Of a stretch of 64,000 nt of DNA, positions 48,082 to 58,249 are shown one piece after another; position 1 is the first letter of the stretch, and each line of letters opens with the position of its first letter. Source of the stretch: Bradyrhizobium agreste (lineage in GTDB: Bacteria > Pseudomonadota > Alphaproteobacteria > Rhizobiales > Xanthobacteraceae). The DNA is taken from contig NZ_JACCHP010000001.1 in the NCBI RefSeq assembly GCF_016031625.1, positions 310,001-374,000 of the forward strand. The letters are read 5' to 3'. Below the pieces are notes generated by a model, which worked only from the letters and a program-made list of their open reading frames with translations, did not search any database and was not told the DNA's origin. A program made the position numbers and the translations under genes.

Positions 48082-49067
48082 GTCAACCTAATCCTCGGGT
48101 CGAGCATCCGATAAGATAGATCGACAATCAGACTAACAGTGACGAATAGGCCCGCAGAGATCAAAACAGCCCCCGAGACAATCGGAACGTCTCGCGAGGA
48201 CGTTGCGGCAACAAGAACTCCACCGAGCCCTTGGCGAGCGAAAACGATTTCTATCAAAATCGCCCCTGAAAGAAGCTTGCCGAGCGCCCAGCCTGATAAG
48301 GTTACGCCGGGCAATGCAGCATGGCGCAGGACATGGTGAAGCCTGACGCCGAAATCACTCATACCTCGGGTCCGCGCGGACGTAACGAAGGGCTGCTCGA
48401 GCACGCGCGTGAACTCGTTCAGAACGACTTGTCCGAAAAAGCCGGACAGTTCGAGAGCCAGAGCAAGTGTTGGGAGAACGAGTCCCATCGGCGAGCTTTC
48501 CCCGACAACTGGAAAAATGCGCAAGTTTACCGCGAACACGACGAGCAGAATTGTAGCTAGCCAGTAAGGCGGTGCGGTTGCCAAGAAGATTTGCGCGCCG
48601 CTGAGCAGCTTCGACCATATGTTGTCTCTGCCGGCGATCAACAGAGTGGTCAAGATCGCAATAACCCAAGCCATCAGCAGCGCGGCGATCGCCAGAACAA
48701 TGGTGGGGCCAATCTGTTCTGCGATGATCGCCGCGACGGGTCGATGCTGCTGGTATGATTCACCAAGATCTCCATGCAGGATTCGCAATATGTATTTGCC
48801 GTATTGAACGGCAAGCGGTTGATCAAAGCCGTACTTCGCATTGATCGTTGCGAGCTCGGCCGCAGGTGCCGGCCCGACGTCGCCACTCCTCACATTGATG
48901 ACGATCTGCGCGCGATCGCCGGGCATCAAACACTGAACTAGGAACGTAAATGTTGCTGCAGCCCACACGACGGCCACACCGGATAAAATACGGCGCGCGA
49001 ACCAAACAAGCGGATTGTGGGATACGACCTTCACGGTATCATTTCTTCTCGTCGAAATGAGCGTCAT
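48078..49067 (-). CDS. Peptide-type ABC permease, DppB like
   Basis: 329 aa. Hydrophobic spans and the TSARTRGMSDFGVRLHHVLR loop mark an OppB/DppB family member. The ATG at 49067 overlaps the binding-protein gene by 29 bases; a GTG at 49034, just after that stop, is an alternative start. Confidence 0.9.
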   Translation of the reverse strand: MTLISTRRNDTVKVVSHNPLVWFARRILSGVAVVWAAATFTFLVQCLMPGDRAQIVINVRSGDVGPAPAAELATINAKYGFDQPLAVQYGKYILRILHGDLGESYQQHRPVAAIIAEQIGPTIVLAIAALLMAWVIAILTTLLIAGRDNIWSKLLSGAQIFLATAPPYWLATILLVVFAVNLRIFPVVGESSPMGLVLPTLALALELSGFFGQVVLNEFTRVLEQPFVTSARTRGMSDFGVRLHHVLRHAALPGVTLSGWALGKLLSGAILIEIVFARQGLGGVLVAATSSRDVPIVSGAVLISAGLFVTVSLIVDLSYRMLDPRIRLT

Positions 49068-50727
49068 AGAAGACGGGCTCGCCCACTGACCCGTGGTCCA
49101 GCCACACGTCTTTCAGGTGCGGGATGGTGGCCAAAGTCACATCCAGCACCGTAAGGCCAATCACAGGAGCCTCATCCACGATCTTCCGTTCCGCCTGCTG
49201 ATAGAGGCCGGTACGTTCAGCGCTATTGAAATCCTGCTCCGCCTTTTGGATCAGCTCCCAAAGTTTCGGATCTTGGAAGCGCGATGGATTGAAGCGATTG
49301 GGCTCGCCATTCTGGTCCGGCTTCCACGAAATTCGGAATATCTCAGCACCGGGTGCAACCCAATATAGAAGCACGATCTCATAATCGTTGGGCCCTAGGT
49401 TTTTTCCGGCGAAGAAATCAGCCGGATTGGTGGGTTGAAGACGTACGTCAAAACCGGCCGCCCTTGCCTGCTGCTGGATAACTTGCAAGGCTTGCTCGCC
49501 ATCGGGCTTGAGAAACGCGTACGAATAGGAAATGCGCACGATGAGCGGATTGCCGTTCTTAATACGAACGCCGTTAAGGTTGCGCTCAGTCCAACCCGCC
49601 TGATCAAGCAGCTGATTGGCTTTCCGAATATCGTACGCATAGGACTGCCCGAGCTCACGCAGGTATTCCGGCGAGCTCTGACTTAGCGCACCGTTGCCTT
49701 CAAATGGCAAAGAGCCCAGGAAGGATGTGTCGACCGCGGCCTTCCGGTCAGTAGAATAGGCAAAGGCCTTGCGGACGAGCACGTCGTCAAATGGGGGCCG
49801 GGCCGTATACAACGCCAGGCGCAGAGGGGTGCCGCCGGTAACGTGTCGCAGTACTGGAAAGCGGGAATTGGCGTCCTTCCATGCGATAGCCGGCACATCG
49901 TATATAGCATCGGTCTCCCCCGTGATCAGCGAGCCGTATCGCACAGTCTGATCTGGCAGAAACTTCCAGCTGATCCCCTCAACGTAAGCCGGCCCCTGAT
50001 GTTTCGCGGTGGCGGGCGCCGAATTGTAGTCGGGATTGCGGCGGAAGGTGACTTCCCGCCCATGGCGCCACTTGTCGACGATGAATGGACCTGATCCGAC
50101 AGGGTTCTCGCAATTCACCGCAAGGCCACGTTTGAGTGCCGATGGCGAGAGAATGCCTTGTGAGGATTGGGCGAACACGTTGAGCAAGGGCTGGAAGGGC
50201 ACCTTCAATGTTACCTGCAAGCTCAGAGGAGCAATTGCCCTTGCCGATTCGAAGCTATCGCCGAGATAAGGAGCGGCAGTCGGGTTGCGAAGATCGGGGT
50301 CATTGCTGAGCCATCCGTTGATATTGTCAGCGATGGCCTGCGCATCGAGGGCAGTCCCGTCGGTGAACTTTACATTCGGCTTAATCTCGAATGTGTATAC
50401 CTTTTTGTCGTCGGAAATGGTCCAAGACTCAGCCAGCCATGGCACAATCTGGCCATCCTCGCTGCGGGCAACCAGATTATCGCTATACTGGCGTTGCAGA
50501 TACCATTGCTGCACCCATCCTCCGAACAGGCACGCCGGTTCTTGAAAATGCCCGTAACGAATAACGCCGCCTCGCTTGACGTTGCCGGCCGGCGCCTCTT
50601 GGGCATGGCCGCTGGGCGCGAACTGTGACAAGCTTTGGAGCACGAACAGGCTAGCCGCGACTTTTCTTCCGCGATGGTTCGACTGGCGGGTGAAACGCCT
50701 CGATGATTGCGCATCCGATACAGACAT
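49039..50727 (-). CDS. Peptide-type ABC solute-binding protein (SBP family 5)
   Basis: 562 aa from MSVSDAQSSRRFTRQ at 50727; an open frame upstream is only the antisense-phase continuation over the monooxygenase gene. A twin-arginine-like SSRRF start precedes a hydrophobic stretch (ASLFVLQSLSQFAPSGHA, probable cleavage after HAQ). Family-5 motifs include WLAESWTISDDKKVYTFEIK and VKFTDGTALDAQ. It delivers peptides, opines or small sulphur compounds to the permeases. Confidence 0.88.
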   Translation of the reverse strand: MSVSDAQSSRRFTRQSNHRGRKVAASLFVLQSLSQFAPSGHAQEAPAGNVKRGGVIRYGHFQEPACLFGGWVQQWYLQRQYSDNLVARSEDGQIVPWLAESWTISDDKKVYTFEIKPNVKFTDGTALDAQAIADNINGWLSNDPDLRNPTAAPYLGDSFESARAIAPLSLQVTLKVPFQPLLNVFAQSSQGILSPSALKRGLAVNCENPVGSGPFIVDKWRHGREVTFRRNPDYNSAPATAKHQGPAYVEGISWKFLPDQTVRYGSLITGETDAIYDVPAIAWKDANSRFPVLRHVTGGTPLRLALYTARPPFDDVLVRKAFAYSTDRKAAVDTSFLGSLPFEGNGALSQSSPEYLRELGQSYAYDIRKANQLLDQAGWTERNLNGVRIKNGNPLIVRISYSYAFLKPDGEQALQVIQQQARAAGFDVRLQPTNPADFFAGKNLGPNDYEIVLLYWVAPGAEIFRISWKPDQNGEPNRFNPSRFQDPKLWELIQKAEQDFNSAERTGLYQQAERKIVDEAPVIGLTVLDVTLATIPHLKDVWLDHGSVGEPVFYDAHFDEKK

Positions 50728-50770
50728 ATCCAAGCTCCAGGGCAATGAATGCGGACGGGAGAAAGCAGCG

Positions 50771-52114
50771 TCAGACCGCTGACGTACCGGCTTTTTTTGC
50801 CGGTTCGATGTGGAGGGGAATCCCCAAATGCTCGCGCAATGTCTCCCCCCGATATTCTGTGCGAAATAGACCACGCTTCTGGAGGAGTGGCACGACGTGG
50901 TCGACAAAGGCCGCAGTGCCGTCGGCCAGCACGTCCGGAATGATGTTGAAGCCATCGACCGCGCCAGCGCGGAACCAGGCCTCAATCGAATCCGCGATCT
51001 GCTCGGGCGCGCCCACGAGCAAGCGGTGGCCAAAAGCTTGGACGCTGCTGATGATCTCGCGGACGGTCCGGCCTTGACGCGCCAGAGTCTCGATCGTGCG
51101 ATGGTGACCGACAGAAAACGGGACGTTATCTGCATCGGGCAAAATCTCTTCAGGGATGGGGCTTTCCAGGCTGAGTTTCTCGGCTGCAAGGCCCATGCTT
51201 CGTGCAAGAGCGGCGATGGCGCGCTCCAGATCGAGCAACGCGTCCAATTGCTCTTTGCGACGAGCTGCCTCTTCTTCGGTTCCGCCGATGCAGGTGACAA
51301 GACCTGGCAGGATGAGCGGAGCCGCAGGGCGGCCGAATTGACGAGAGAGATCACGGAGGCGTTCGGCCTCCTGCAGCGCCGTTGTCAAATCCCCGGCTGC
51401 CGCAAACACGACATCTGCACTGCGCGCGCCAAGCCGTAATCCGGGATCCGAACCGCCCGCTTGAACGATGACTGGATGACCTTGAGGCGAAGCGGGGTGT
51501 GTAAGTGGGCCTCTGATGCCAAAACTATTCGTATCAGGGTCGAGCAGCCGGAATTTTCTCTGATCTGCGTAAACTCCCGCAGCCTGGTCCGCGATGATCA
51601 TTTCTTCGCTCCAGCTTAGCCAGAGAGCACGGACGGTTTCAACAAAGTCCTCGGCGCGTCTGTAGCGATCCGCTCGTGCGATCTCTTGACCGCCAAAGTT
51701 CGCCACCGTCGCGGAGCTCGATGTCGTGACCGCGTTCCACGCGACGCGGCCACCGCTGATGACGTCGAGCGATTGGAAACGCCGGGCGAGATTGTATGGC
51801 TCATTGTAGGTTGTCGATGCGGTGGCGATCAGCCCAATCCGCTCCGTTTCGCGGGCAATCACAGTGAGGACCAGCGTAGGTTCGAGCCCGTTGAGCGGCG
51901 GCTGGTGCGTAATGTCGGAACTTATCGCGGGGGTATCGGCGAGGAATACGGCATCCAGCAGACCGTGCTCCGCAATTTTCGCAGCCCGGACGTAGTGCTC
52001 GATATCGAAAAACGCGCTTGGATTTGTGCCCGGCCAGCGCCACGCGGCAGAGTGACCGCCAGCACCATGGAGATTTAAGCCGATATGGAGCATAGGGTCG
52101 ATCGAAGACATCAC
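50771..52114 (-). CDS. FMN-dependent monooxygenase, NtaA/SnaA/DszA family
   Basis: 447 aa luciferase-like TIM barrel. HIGLNLHGAGGHSAAWRWPG near the start, WNAVTTSSSATVANFGG and HPVIVQAGGSDPGLRLGARS are hallmarks of the NtaA/DszA group, which oxidises nitrilotriacetate, thiophene or sulphur heterocycles using reduced flavin from a partner. It is first in the operon with a peptide-type importer, an arrangement often linked to organosulphur or aminopolycarboxylate use. No flavin reductase is present here. Confidence 0.88.
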   Translation of the reverse strand: MMSSIDPMLHIGLNLHGAGGHSAAWRWPGTNPSAFFDIEHYVRAAKIAEHGLLDAVFLADTPAISSDITHQPPLNGLEPTLVLTVIARETERIGLIATASTTYNEPYNLARRFQSLDVISGGRVAWNAVTTSSSATVANFGGQEIARADRYRRAEDFVETVRALWLSWSEEMIIADQAAGVYADQRKFRLLDPDTNSFGIRGPLTHPASPQGHPVIVQAGGSDPGLRLGARSADVVFAAAGDLTTALQEAERLRDLSRQFGRPAAPLILPGLVTCIGGTEEEAARRKEQLDALLDLERAIAALARSMGLAAEKLSLESPIPEEILPDADNVPFSVGHHRTIETLARQGRTVREIISSVQAFGHRLLVGAPEQIADSIEAWFRAGAVDGFNIIPDVLADGTAAFVDHVVPLLQKRGLFRTEYRGETLREHLGIPLHIEPAKKAGTSAV

Positions 52115-52428
52115 ACCCCCGAATGCAGCGGCGGCTTAGCCGCTCGATACGTCTTGACAATTGGATCTTTGCCAGCGGTCTCGGCGACCACCCTGCGCTC
52201 TCTCGAAGGCCCGCCCTGAATGCTCGCGAACAGCCATCTTGAGGAGGTTAATAACAAGCCGCTCATTGGTGCGAGAGGGATATCACTAAAGACGCCCTGG
52301 CTACCTCTTGGCACCTTCTCGCAGCGGACGAGGCGCAGGAGGCTTTCGACCACGACGCACGCCCAATAGCGCCCAGGTGCGTCCAACTCGATTCCAACGC
52401 TGAGCTGCTTCAAAGCGGGCGCCTTCAT
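52111..52428 (-). CDS. Possible small protein upstream of the monooxygenase
   Basis: 105 codons from MKAPALKQLSVGIELDAPGR, overlapping the monooxygenase start by four bases. No recognised family; the overlap is the only support. The frame is open to 52542. Confidence 0.3.
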   Translation of the reverse strand: MKAPALKQLSVGIELDAPGRYWACVVVESLLRLVRCEKVPRGSQGVFSDIPLAPMSGLLLTSSRWLFASIQGGPSRERRVVAETAGKDPIVKTYRAAKPPLHSGV

Positions 52429-54355
52429 ATTGGTTCTCCATAGCTCATCAAGATGCCCGCCACTTTCGCTGGAAGGCGTTTTGAACGCGTCTTCGCAATC
52501 ACAAGCGCCTGGACTCCCGCCGCCGGCGCGAGCGCCAGTCACGAAAGGATGTGTAGAGGTTGAACGCAGCCAAACGCAATAGTTGAGTATTCCATTATAC
52601 TCGCCTCAGTTGGCATCCTCTTCTCTAGCGATGTCTCTATCCTGTTTGTTCAAGAGCCTGATGCCCGATCAGGCTCACGGATGGCAATCGATGCTACGAT
52701 CGCACCGGCTTCAATTTGCAGGAGGGGCTCGAACCGATCGACCATGAATAGATGCGTTCGAGAACACATCGGACATTCGGCGCCACAGTGTTGATCAGCA
52801 GCTTACCTGCCGACTTTGGCAAATAAGAGCAGCCGGCAAGCTTGCGTTCGGAAACCATCCAATAATGCGATGAAACACTCGAAATTCGCGATGCTCGTTG
52901 TAAGAAAAGGCCTGGCTTGTTGGAAGGGCTCGGCCAGCATTTGCTGGGCGACTATGTAGGTCGCAGACAGAGCAGTTGCCCGGATCTCTGCGTGGACGTT
53001 AAGAAGTGCCAACTTTTAGGAGGTGGAGACGAGACTTCATGGTCAGGAACGAAAGCGGTAGTGAATTGGCCGGGCACCGCGGAGCCAGTACACCGAGGAA
53101 AACCCGAAAGCGTGACTTCCCTGCAATACGGTCAGTGGATCGGCCTGCGCCTGCCACCGGGCACTGCTGGAAAGTGAACGCTACTGCACTTGCTGTTGCT
53201 AAACTACCGGAGGAACACGACGACCAATGTACGGAGCGTTATATTGTATGGTCTCAAAGTAGAACTATGTGGCAAGTCAGTGAGCCACCCGGCTCCGATA
53301 GCGATGGCTGGTCCCGGCCACCATCTTTGGTGTCAAAGGTAAGGCATTGGTTCCGATCGGCACGACGCATGTTGCCGTGGGAACCCCAATATCTGCGCTC
53401 GTGCACAGCCGGCTGAAACGGATTGTCGATTAATTCCAGGATCGAATGCTTGGTCCAAGCCAAACCCTGCCGCTTCAACAGAGCAACTCGGCAAGAGGCA
53501 TCGAACCCGGCATCTGGCGGGTGCTGAGACGCAACGAGAATGTTTGTGGCGGCTATGGCGCCAAGCTGCGGTAAACGTGTAGAAAGGCGAGCCGACGAGT
53601 AGAGCAGTCCCCCTTTCGGTAGCGGATTGTCGAACTCGGCGCCTTATCGGCGATGAGATACGAGCTTCGTCTAGAGCATTTTGACAAATGCCCGATGCTG
53701 GACTTGCAATCGCCTGAGCAGCAAAGCAATCCGCGGCGCACCGACTGCTGCGCTCCCTTTCTAGGAATTGCTTGCTCCGGCATCCGAAAGGACCAGACAG
53801 AATCACGGCATACACGGCCGAAAGCCTAGCCGGAGGCGGCGTTCTTCTCCATCGGCCGCAATTTGGGTGCACGAGCGGCTCGTCGTTGATGATGGCGCCG
53901 CCCGAGCGGAGCCGGCCCCAGCGCTGATAGACCTACGTCCGAGCGAGGGGCAGGCTCTAAGTAAACGCCACTGGGCCAGTTCTAGCGTGATCTCAGCAGG
54001 ATGCATCATCACACTTTTGGGCCCACATCGCCGTTACGCCCCTTTAAGGCGACAAGCTCCGGGAATTCCGGCTATAAAATACGAGGCGCGTTGCCCACAC
54101 CCTGGCTTGGCTGAAGCTCATCATCGCCGCCAGCAGATTGAATGAGTTGGAAAAATATGTCCTCACGGGAGACGCTGATGAAAAATACGAAGGCACCTTG
54201 TCGACGTCTATATGCGCTGTGATTGAGTGTGAGGACCTGGCGCCTGGCCATACGAGCATACCGGGGCGATTTATACGATCCCATGCGCATCGCCAGCCCC
54301 TCAGGGTGCAGCGAGCGAACTGACGCAAGTTCGTGCAACCTGGCCATCCCCGACG
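52429..54355. other. Decayed or intergenic region
   Basis: No gene recognised. A minus frame around 53400-53640 stays open with protein-like sequence (AEFDNPLPKGGLLYSSARLS, then CRVALLKRQGLAWTKHSILE) and may be a gene remnant of unknown family. A plus ORF at 54138-54323 (61 codons) is also open. Confidence 0.3.
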
Positions 54356-54384
54356 AAAAGACGGCCAGAAACGATCTGGCCGTC
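54356..54384 (-). terminator. Rho-independent terminator of the VirK-like gene
   Basis: On the minus strand a perfect 9-bp stem GACGGCCAG/CTGGCCGTC with a 7-base loop is followed by TTTT. It lies about 90 bases past the stop of the virK-like gene. Confidence 0.7.
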
Positions 54385-54475
54385 GTCACTATCGAGACTG
54401 TCGTGTGATGGCTTGCGATGTCGTCCACACCCCTAGAGGATCAAGGCCAACGCGCATTCCCGCGGTGCTTTTCGT

Positions 54476-54916
54476 CTACCAGATGAATCTTGCCCCATCA
54501 GGCACTTCGCAGACGAATTCGCCCTGGTTCACGAGTTCGGTGGTCCCGACGACAAGCTTGGAGGCCCGTACGGTAAGCTTGCCCTCGCGGCTGAGGCTGT
54601 GACGAATGTATTCGGTCACGGCATGTCCAGAGCTATCCACCGTCTGGTGCGCATTGGCAAAGCTGATGCCGTTCTGGGCGGTCACCCTGAAGGCATTGAT
54701 GATCAACCCGGCCTGGGTCGCAGGCCCGGGCTTGGCGCCGTCGGCGGTGGTACAGCGGTTCATATCCAGCACGACTTTTACGTTCTTGCCCGTCTGCAGG
54801 GCATTGAGCACCTCGGCGTATTTCGGCGAGGTCTCATCGGCTCTAGCCACCGTGCTCACGGTTGTCGCAGAAAGCACGGACAACAGGATCAACAGGGCTC
54901 TGCCAGTTAAGTTCAT
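54476..54916 (-). CDS. VirK-family periplasmic protein
   Basis: 146 aa from the ATG at 54916, preceded by GGAGGGAGAAGAGC. Signal peptide MNLTGRALLILLSVLSATTV, cleavage near ARA. The mature part (YAEVLNALQTGKNVKVVLDM, RCTTADGAKPG, YIRHSLSREGKLTVRASKLV) matches the VirK family named after an Agrobacterium vir gene; a close relative is also known near rhizobial and Ralstonia virulence loci. Function unknown; two Cys may form a disulphide. Monocistronic with its own terminator. Confidence 0.78.
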   Translation of the reverse strand: MNLTGRALLILLSVLSATTVSTVARADETSPKYAEVLNALQTGKNVKVVLDMNRCTTADGAKPGPATQAGLIINAFRVTAQNGISFANAHQTVDSSGHAVTEYIRHSLSREGKLTVRASKLVVGTTELVNQGEFVCEVPDGARFIW

Positions 54917-55059
54917 ATGCTCTTCTCCCTCCATAGGAACCACAGGTCGCGTAAGCGCAGCGTCGTAAGACGGTTGTCGCAAGCCGCTTGGCGGATTACA
55001 GACATCAAACGCCGTCGCACTTCGAACAAAGACAAGCAGCCACAATCAGACGCAAGTGG

Positions 55060-55085
55060 TTGTGACGGCTATTCCGACGTCACAA
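55060..55085. promoter_or_regulatory. Inverted repeat TTGTGACG-N10-CGTCACAA
   Basis: Two perfect 8-base arms around 10 bases, about 145 bases upstream of the start of the VirK-like gene and 130 upstream of the sigma-54-type element. A dimeric regulator could bind; the arms resemble CRP/FNR half-sites but the spacing is wider. Confidence 0.45.
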
Positions 55086-55216
55086 CATCGTAGGTCAGGT
55101 TTGCTGAAGCCGCCTCCTCGCGAGCCTCATGGTGCGAAATGATTCATCGAGCCGAGCCATTAGAAAACATAACGGCGCCGGTATCTGCCGCCTGAACGAG
55201 AGGTCCGGACTTAGAC

Positions 55217-55231
55217 TGGCACGAACCTTGC
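55217..55231 (+). promoter_or_regulatory. Sigma-54-type (-24/-12) promoter
   Basis: TGGCACGAACCTTGC matches the consensus TGGCACG-N4-TTGC fully. The predicted start is near 55242, reading towards the decayed effector. No clear NifA TGT-N10-ACA site was found upstream. Confidence 0.5.
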
Positions 55232-55381
55232 GCCGCAGTAACAAGTCCTTGCCGCAACCCACTCGAAATACACTTTTTAGATGGCGCAATGCAGCGCCAA
55301 CTTGCGGCTTTGGGGCGGCTGAGCTCGGCTCATTAGATCCGTCAATCCTCATCTAAAACAAACAGCATCCTTTTTCGCCCC

Positions 55382-55411
55382 GTCAGATTCTCGAAAGCTG
55401 TCTTTGCAATG
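55382..55411 (+). promoter_or_regulatory. tts box upstream of a decayed effector
   Basis: GTCAGATTCTCGAAAGCT matches the tts consensus GTCAGCTTNTCGNNAGCT at all but one base. A weak ATG-led frame begins about 40 bases downstream of its end. Confidence 0.85.
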
Positions 55412-55448
55412 AAATGGACACCAACAACCATTTTGCGAGAGGAAACAG

Positions 55449-56333
55449 ATGAACATCGATCGCGGAATGCCGCAGAGGCCTCCGCTGACGGTCACGATGC
55501 GCTGCCGCAACGGCACCAGGTACGGCAAGCCAGCTCACCGGTGCGGCTGTCGGCCACTAAGCAGAATTTGAAGACCAGCTACATGGCCTGCATTCGGTTC
55601 ACCAAACACCGGATCCTGCTGAGTTATCGAGTGCGCCGAATGAGGCGGCGCCGGAAACCAGTCACTATCCAGCCGCATCATTTGTCAGCGCGCGCGCCTG
55701 GCTTGCCGCAACGCTAACGGGCGCCACTCTTGAAGCGCTCAAGAACGAGATAGCCCTGGCCGATCGACAATCAGCACGATGGGCGCCAGCGGGGGACGAC
55801 AGTGTCGACCAGGACCACATTTTCGACAATGTAGCGGCATCGGCGCATATCTCAAGCTGCATCGTTTCCAGAGCCAGGACAGCGATTGCAAACCACGCAC
55901 CGAAGCCAGCACATGTGCAATATCATGTCCTTAACACGGCGCGGGATCATTCTTCCATGGGAGATCCTTTGGAGCGATATCCCATGGAGCGCGCCCGGCT
56001 GGATGGCATATGCGCGGTAAGACGGCTTCTCCATTCGTGTCGTTGGTCGAAGACCCTTGAAAACTCAACGTGTCGTGTGACCACTGAGCGAGAGTGATCG
56101 CCAACAACGCGAACACGCTGCACACCTACGTCGTACCAAAGTCCGCGGTCTGGACGCCCAACGACGCACTGAGCAGTATTGGCCTTGGAATGAATGTGGA
56201 GAATCAGGACAACATCGATGCGGACGTGGATTTGATATGCTCACTGGACAGAACGCCAAGCATCGAGACCGAGCGCTTGTTCCAGGGCGGCGATTCGGAG
56301 AATTACCGAATGGCCAGCGAAGACAATCCTTAG
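55449..56333 (+). pseudogene. Decayed type III effector gene
   Basis: The ATG at 55449 opens MNIDRGMPQRPPLTVTM, then stops after about 38 codons. A second frame is open without any start codon from about 55560 to 56097 (EFEDQLHGLHSVHQTPDPAE, SARAWLAATLTGATLEALKN, HISSCIVSRARTAIANH), and a third from 56094 to 56333 (NTLHTYVVPKSAVWTPNDAL, NVENQDNIDADVDLICSLD). Together they look like one effector of about 290 residues broken by two shifts. Family not recognised. The intact tts box upstream supports former TtsI control. Confidence 0.55.
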
Positions 56334-58249
56334 AAGGGGGAGAGTGGAGACCGACGATTTAGACGACTGGCGACCGCGCCATTCTCGCAGGTTCCTTGAT
56401 GTTGACCAGGACGAACCCTAAGGAAAGGTCCGCCTCAGCGGCGCCGCTTCACGGACAACGATAAGGATTTCGCGAATAATGTTCAGATCAACTCATTCCT
56501 GACCTGCGCAACAGACGAAGGCGCACCCACATCCCAAGAAGTATCCGACGCTGTGGAGGAGGACACACTCGCACCGTTGTTCGCTCTTCCACGGCTCTCC
56601 ACTGGAGTGCGGCGGCCGTCCGCATCGATCCCTTCGCCAGATCGACCCGCCATCGACCGCGCGATCAATCAAAAGAGCTCGGGTGCGAGCACATCAAGGA
56701 TCAGGTCAATGGAGTGTCGCTCAGCGGCTGAGCCGTACCGTCGCAGAGCGGCCTATTCGCGACCTGGATGCGTTCCATCAAAACAATCGATTTTGCCGAT
56801 CTTGCCTAAAAGCCCCATACTCGATCGTAATCTATGGAGGCAGCCTTCAAGAATGTCGTTTGGCAATCGATTCCTTTCTCAGTCCGTTGCCGATCAAATC
56901 GGCTTGCGCGCTCGGGCGTCTGCATCCCAGAAGTTAGCTCCCACGCGTCCTAGAAGCCTCACGCGGCTCGCCACCGCCTCCTTGCTAAATTGGCACCCAT
57001 GAGATCGATCGGACGAGCGTGAGGTCACGCCTTAAGGGCTAGCAAGGACGACTGCCTGCGACAGTCTGGTTTCGGACCTGTCGTCATCGCTCCAGACACC
57101 TTGCGAGTTCGAGAGCACTGCTACTGCCAGCGGTCAAAGGCACTTGAATCTCACCTAGCGTCAGATTGTAGGATTTCCGACAGCCCCGCGACACAGAACC
57201 CGTTCGCGTGTACTCTTCCTGACAGGTAGCAAGAATTGCGAACGTCTCAAAAGCACAATGCTCAGCCGCTCCGCCCCGTCACGCTACTGGACTGCTCCTC
57301 TCCGGGGCGAGCGTCCGACATCGCCTATGTGCAGATCGAAGGACGGAGCGCCGATCCCCTCGCAAGGGAATCAAGATGCAGCGCGCGAGCAAAACGCTGG
57401 CGGTCTCCATCTTGCCCTTGCTGGGCACACGCCAACTCCAAAGTCGAGATCCGATCATTCTGGCGCCGTGCACCCGTAAGACGAAATTGTGCTGGTGTAG
57501 GCACCGGGATCTATGCGCGATGACAGCACCGAGGAGCTCGATTGGATCGCTCGAAGCTTTCGCTGGGCTGCGACGTATGAGGGGACCTCGGGCGCGTCAG
57601 AACTTCAGGATGGTTGAGGCCTTGCGTGTGAACAATTGCGAGCGAGAGGGTCCTCTTCCGGCCGCGAGGGGCATTGATCGTTTCGGCGTGCATCTCGGCC
57701 TGTGAAGCCATTGGCCTGATGCCTCGCGTAAGTGTCCTTGAATGCCGGAAAGACTTGCGCTGTCGTGACTTCACGACACCACAGGCTCGACAGCCCAGCA
57801 AAACTGACCGCAGACCAAGACGAATTGGGGAGTTTCCATGTCGGTTTCGCTCATCTGTTCAGCCACAAATCCGATCGTCTCACGCGCTTTGGTTTCGATT
57901 GCGCGGCTCGGTGCTATTCGTACTGCGGGGGTCGGGTCAGTGCGTGCAAGAACGGCCGTGATCGGCCCACGAACGCGTCAGCGGGCTGCCGCGGCCTTCA
58001 GTCTTTCAAACAGAATCAGCTCTCTTGCTCGCATGAGCGGCATGTTGAGCGGCGCCGACGCCGTAAGCAGTCCCGAGGGGTCCGTGGTCCATCCGATGAC
58101 GATGGATCGGCAGATATTGATCGGCTGTCAACATGTTCCGCCCTATCGTTTCGGGCTGTCCAAAGTCACACCAATCCAGCCGCCTCTCAGTTCCATCGAG
58201 CCCCATGTTCAATCGTGACGCGCTCAAGTCTTGGACGAGAGGCAATGAA
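56334..58249. other. Long non-coding or decayed leader region upstream of ttsI
   Basis: Apart from the nod box, no gene is recognisable; frames up to 188 codons (57732-58298) lack motifs. A long untranslated leader or an unseen small gene between nod box and ttsI is possible. Confidence 0.4.
56754..56802 (+). promoter_or_regulatory. nod box (NodD binding site)
   Basis: The 49-base pattern fits the nod-box consensus: GGATG at 56766-56770, then ATCAAAACAATCGATTTT and GCCGATCTT, where the classical 3' part is ATC-N-AAACAATCGATTTTACCAATC. Two positions differ in the last half-site. It reads towards ttsI, whose start is 1.45 kb downstream. Confidence 0.85.

Noticed and set aside
50728..51354. 209-codon N-terminal extension of the binding-protein frame
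   Set aside because: It reads through the monooxygenase gene in another phase; the signal peptide and start at 50727 explain the real protein.
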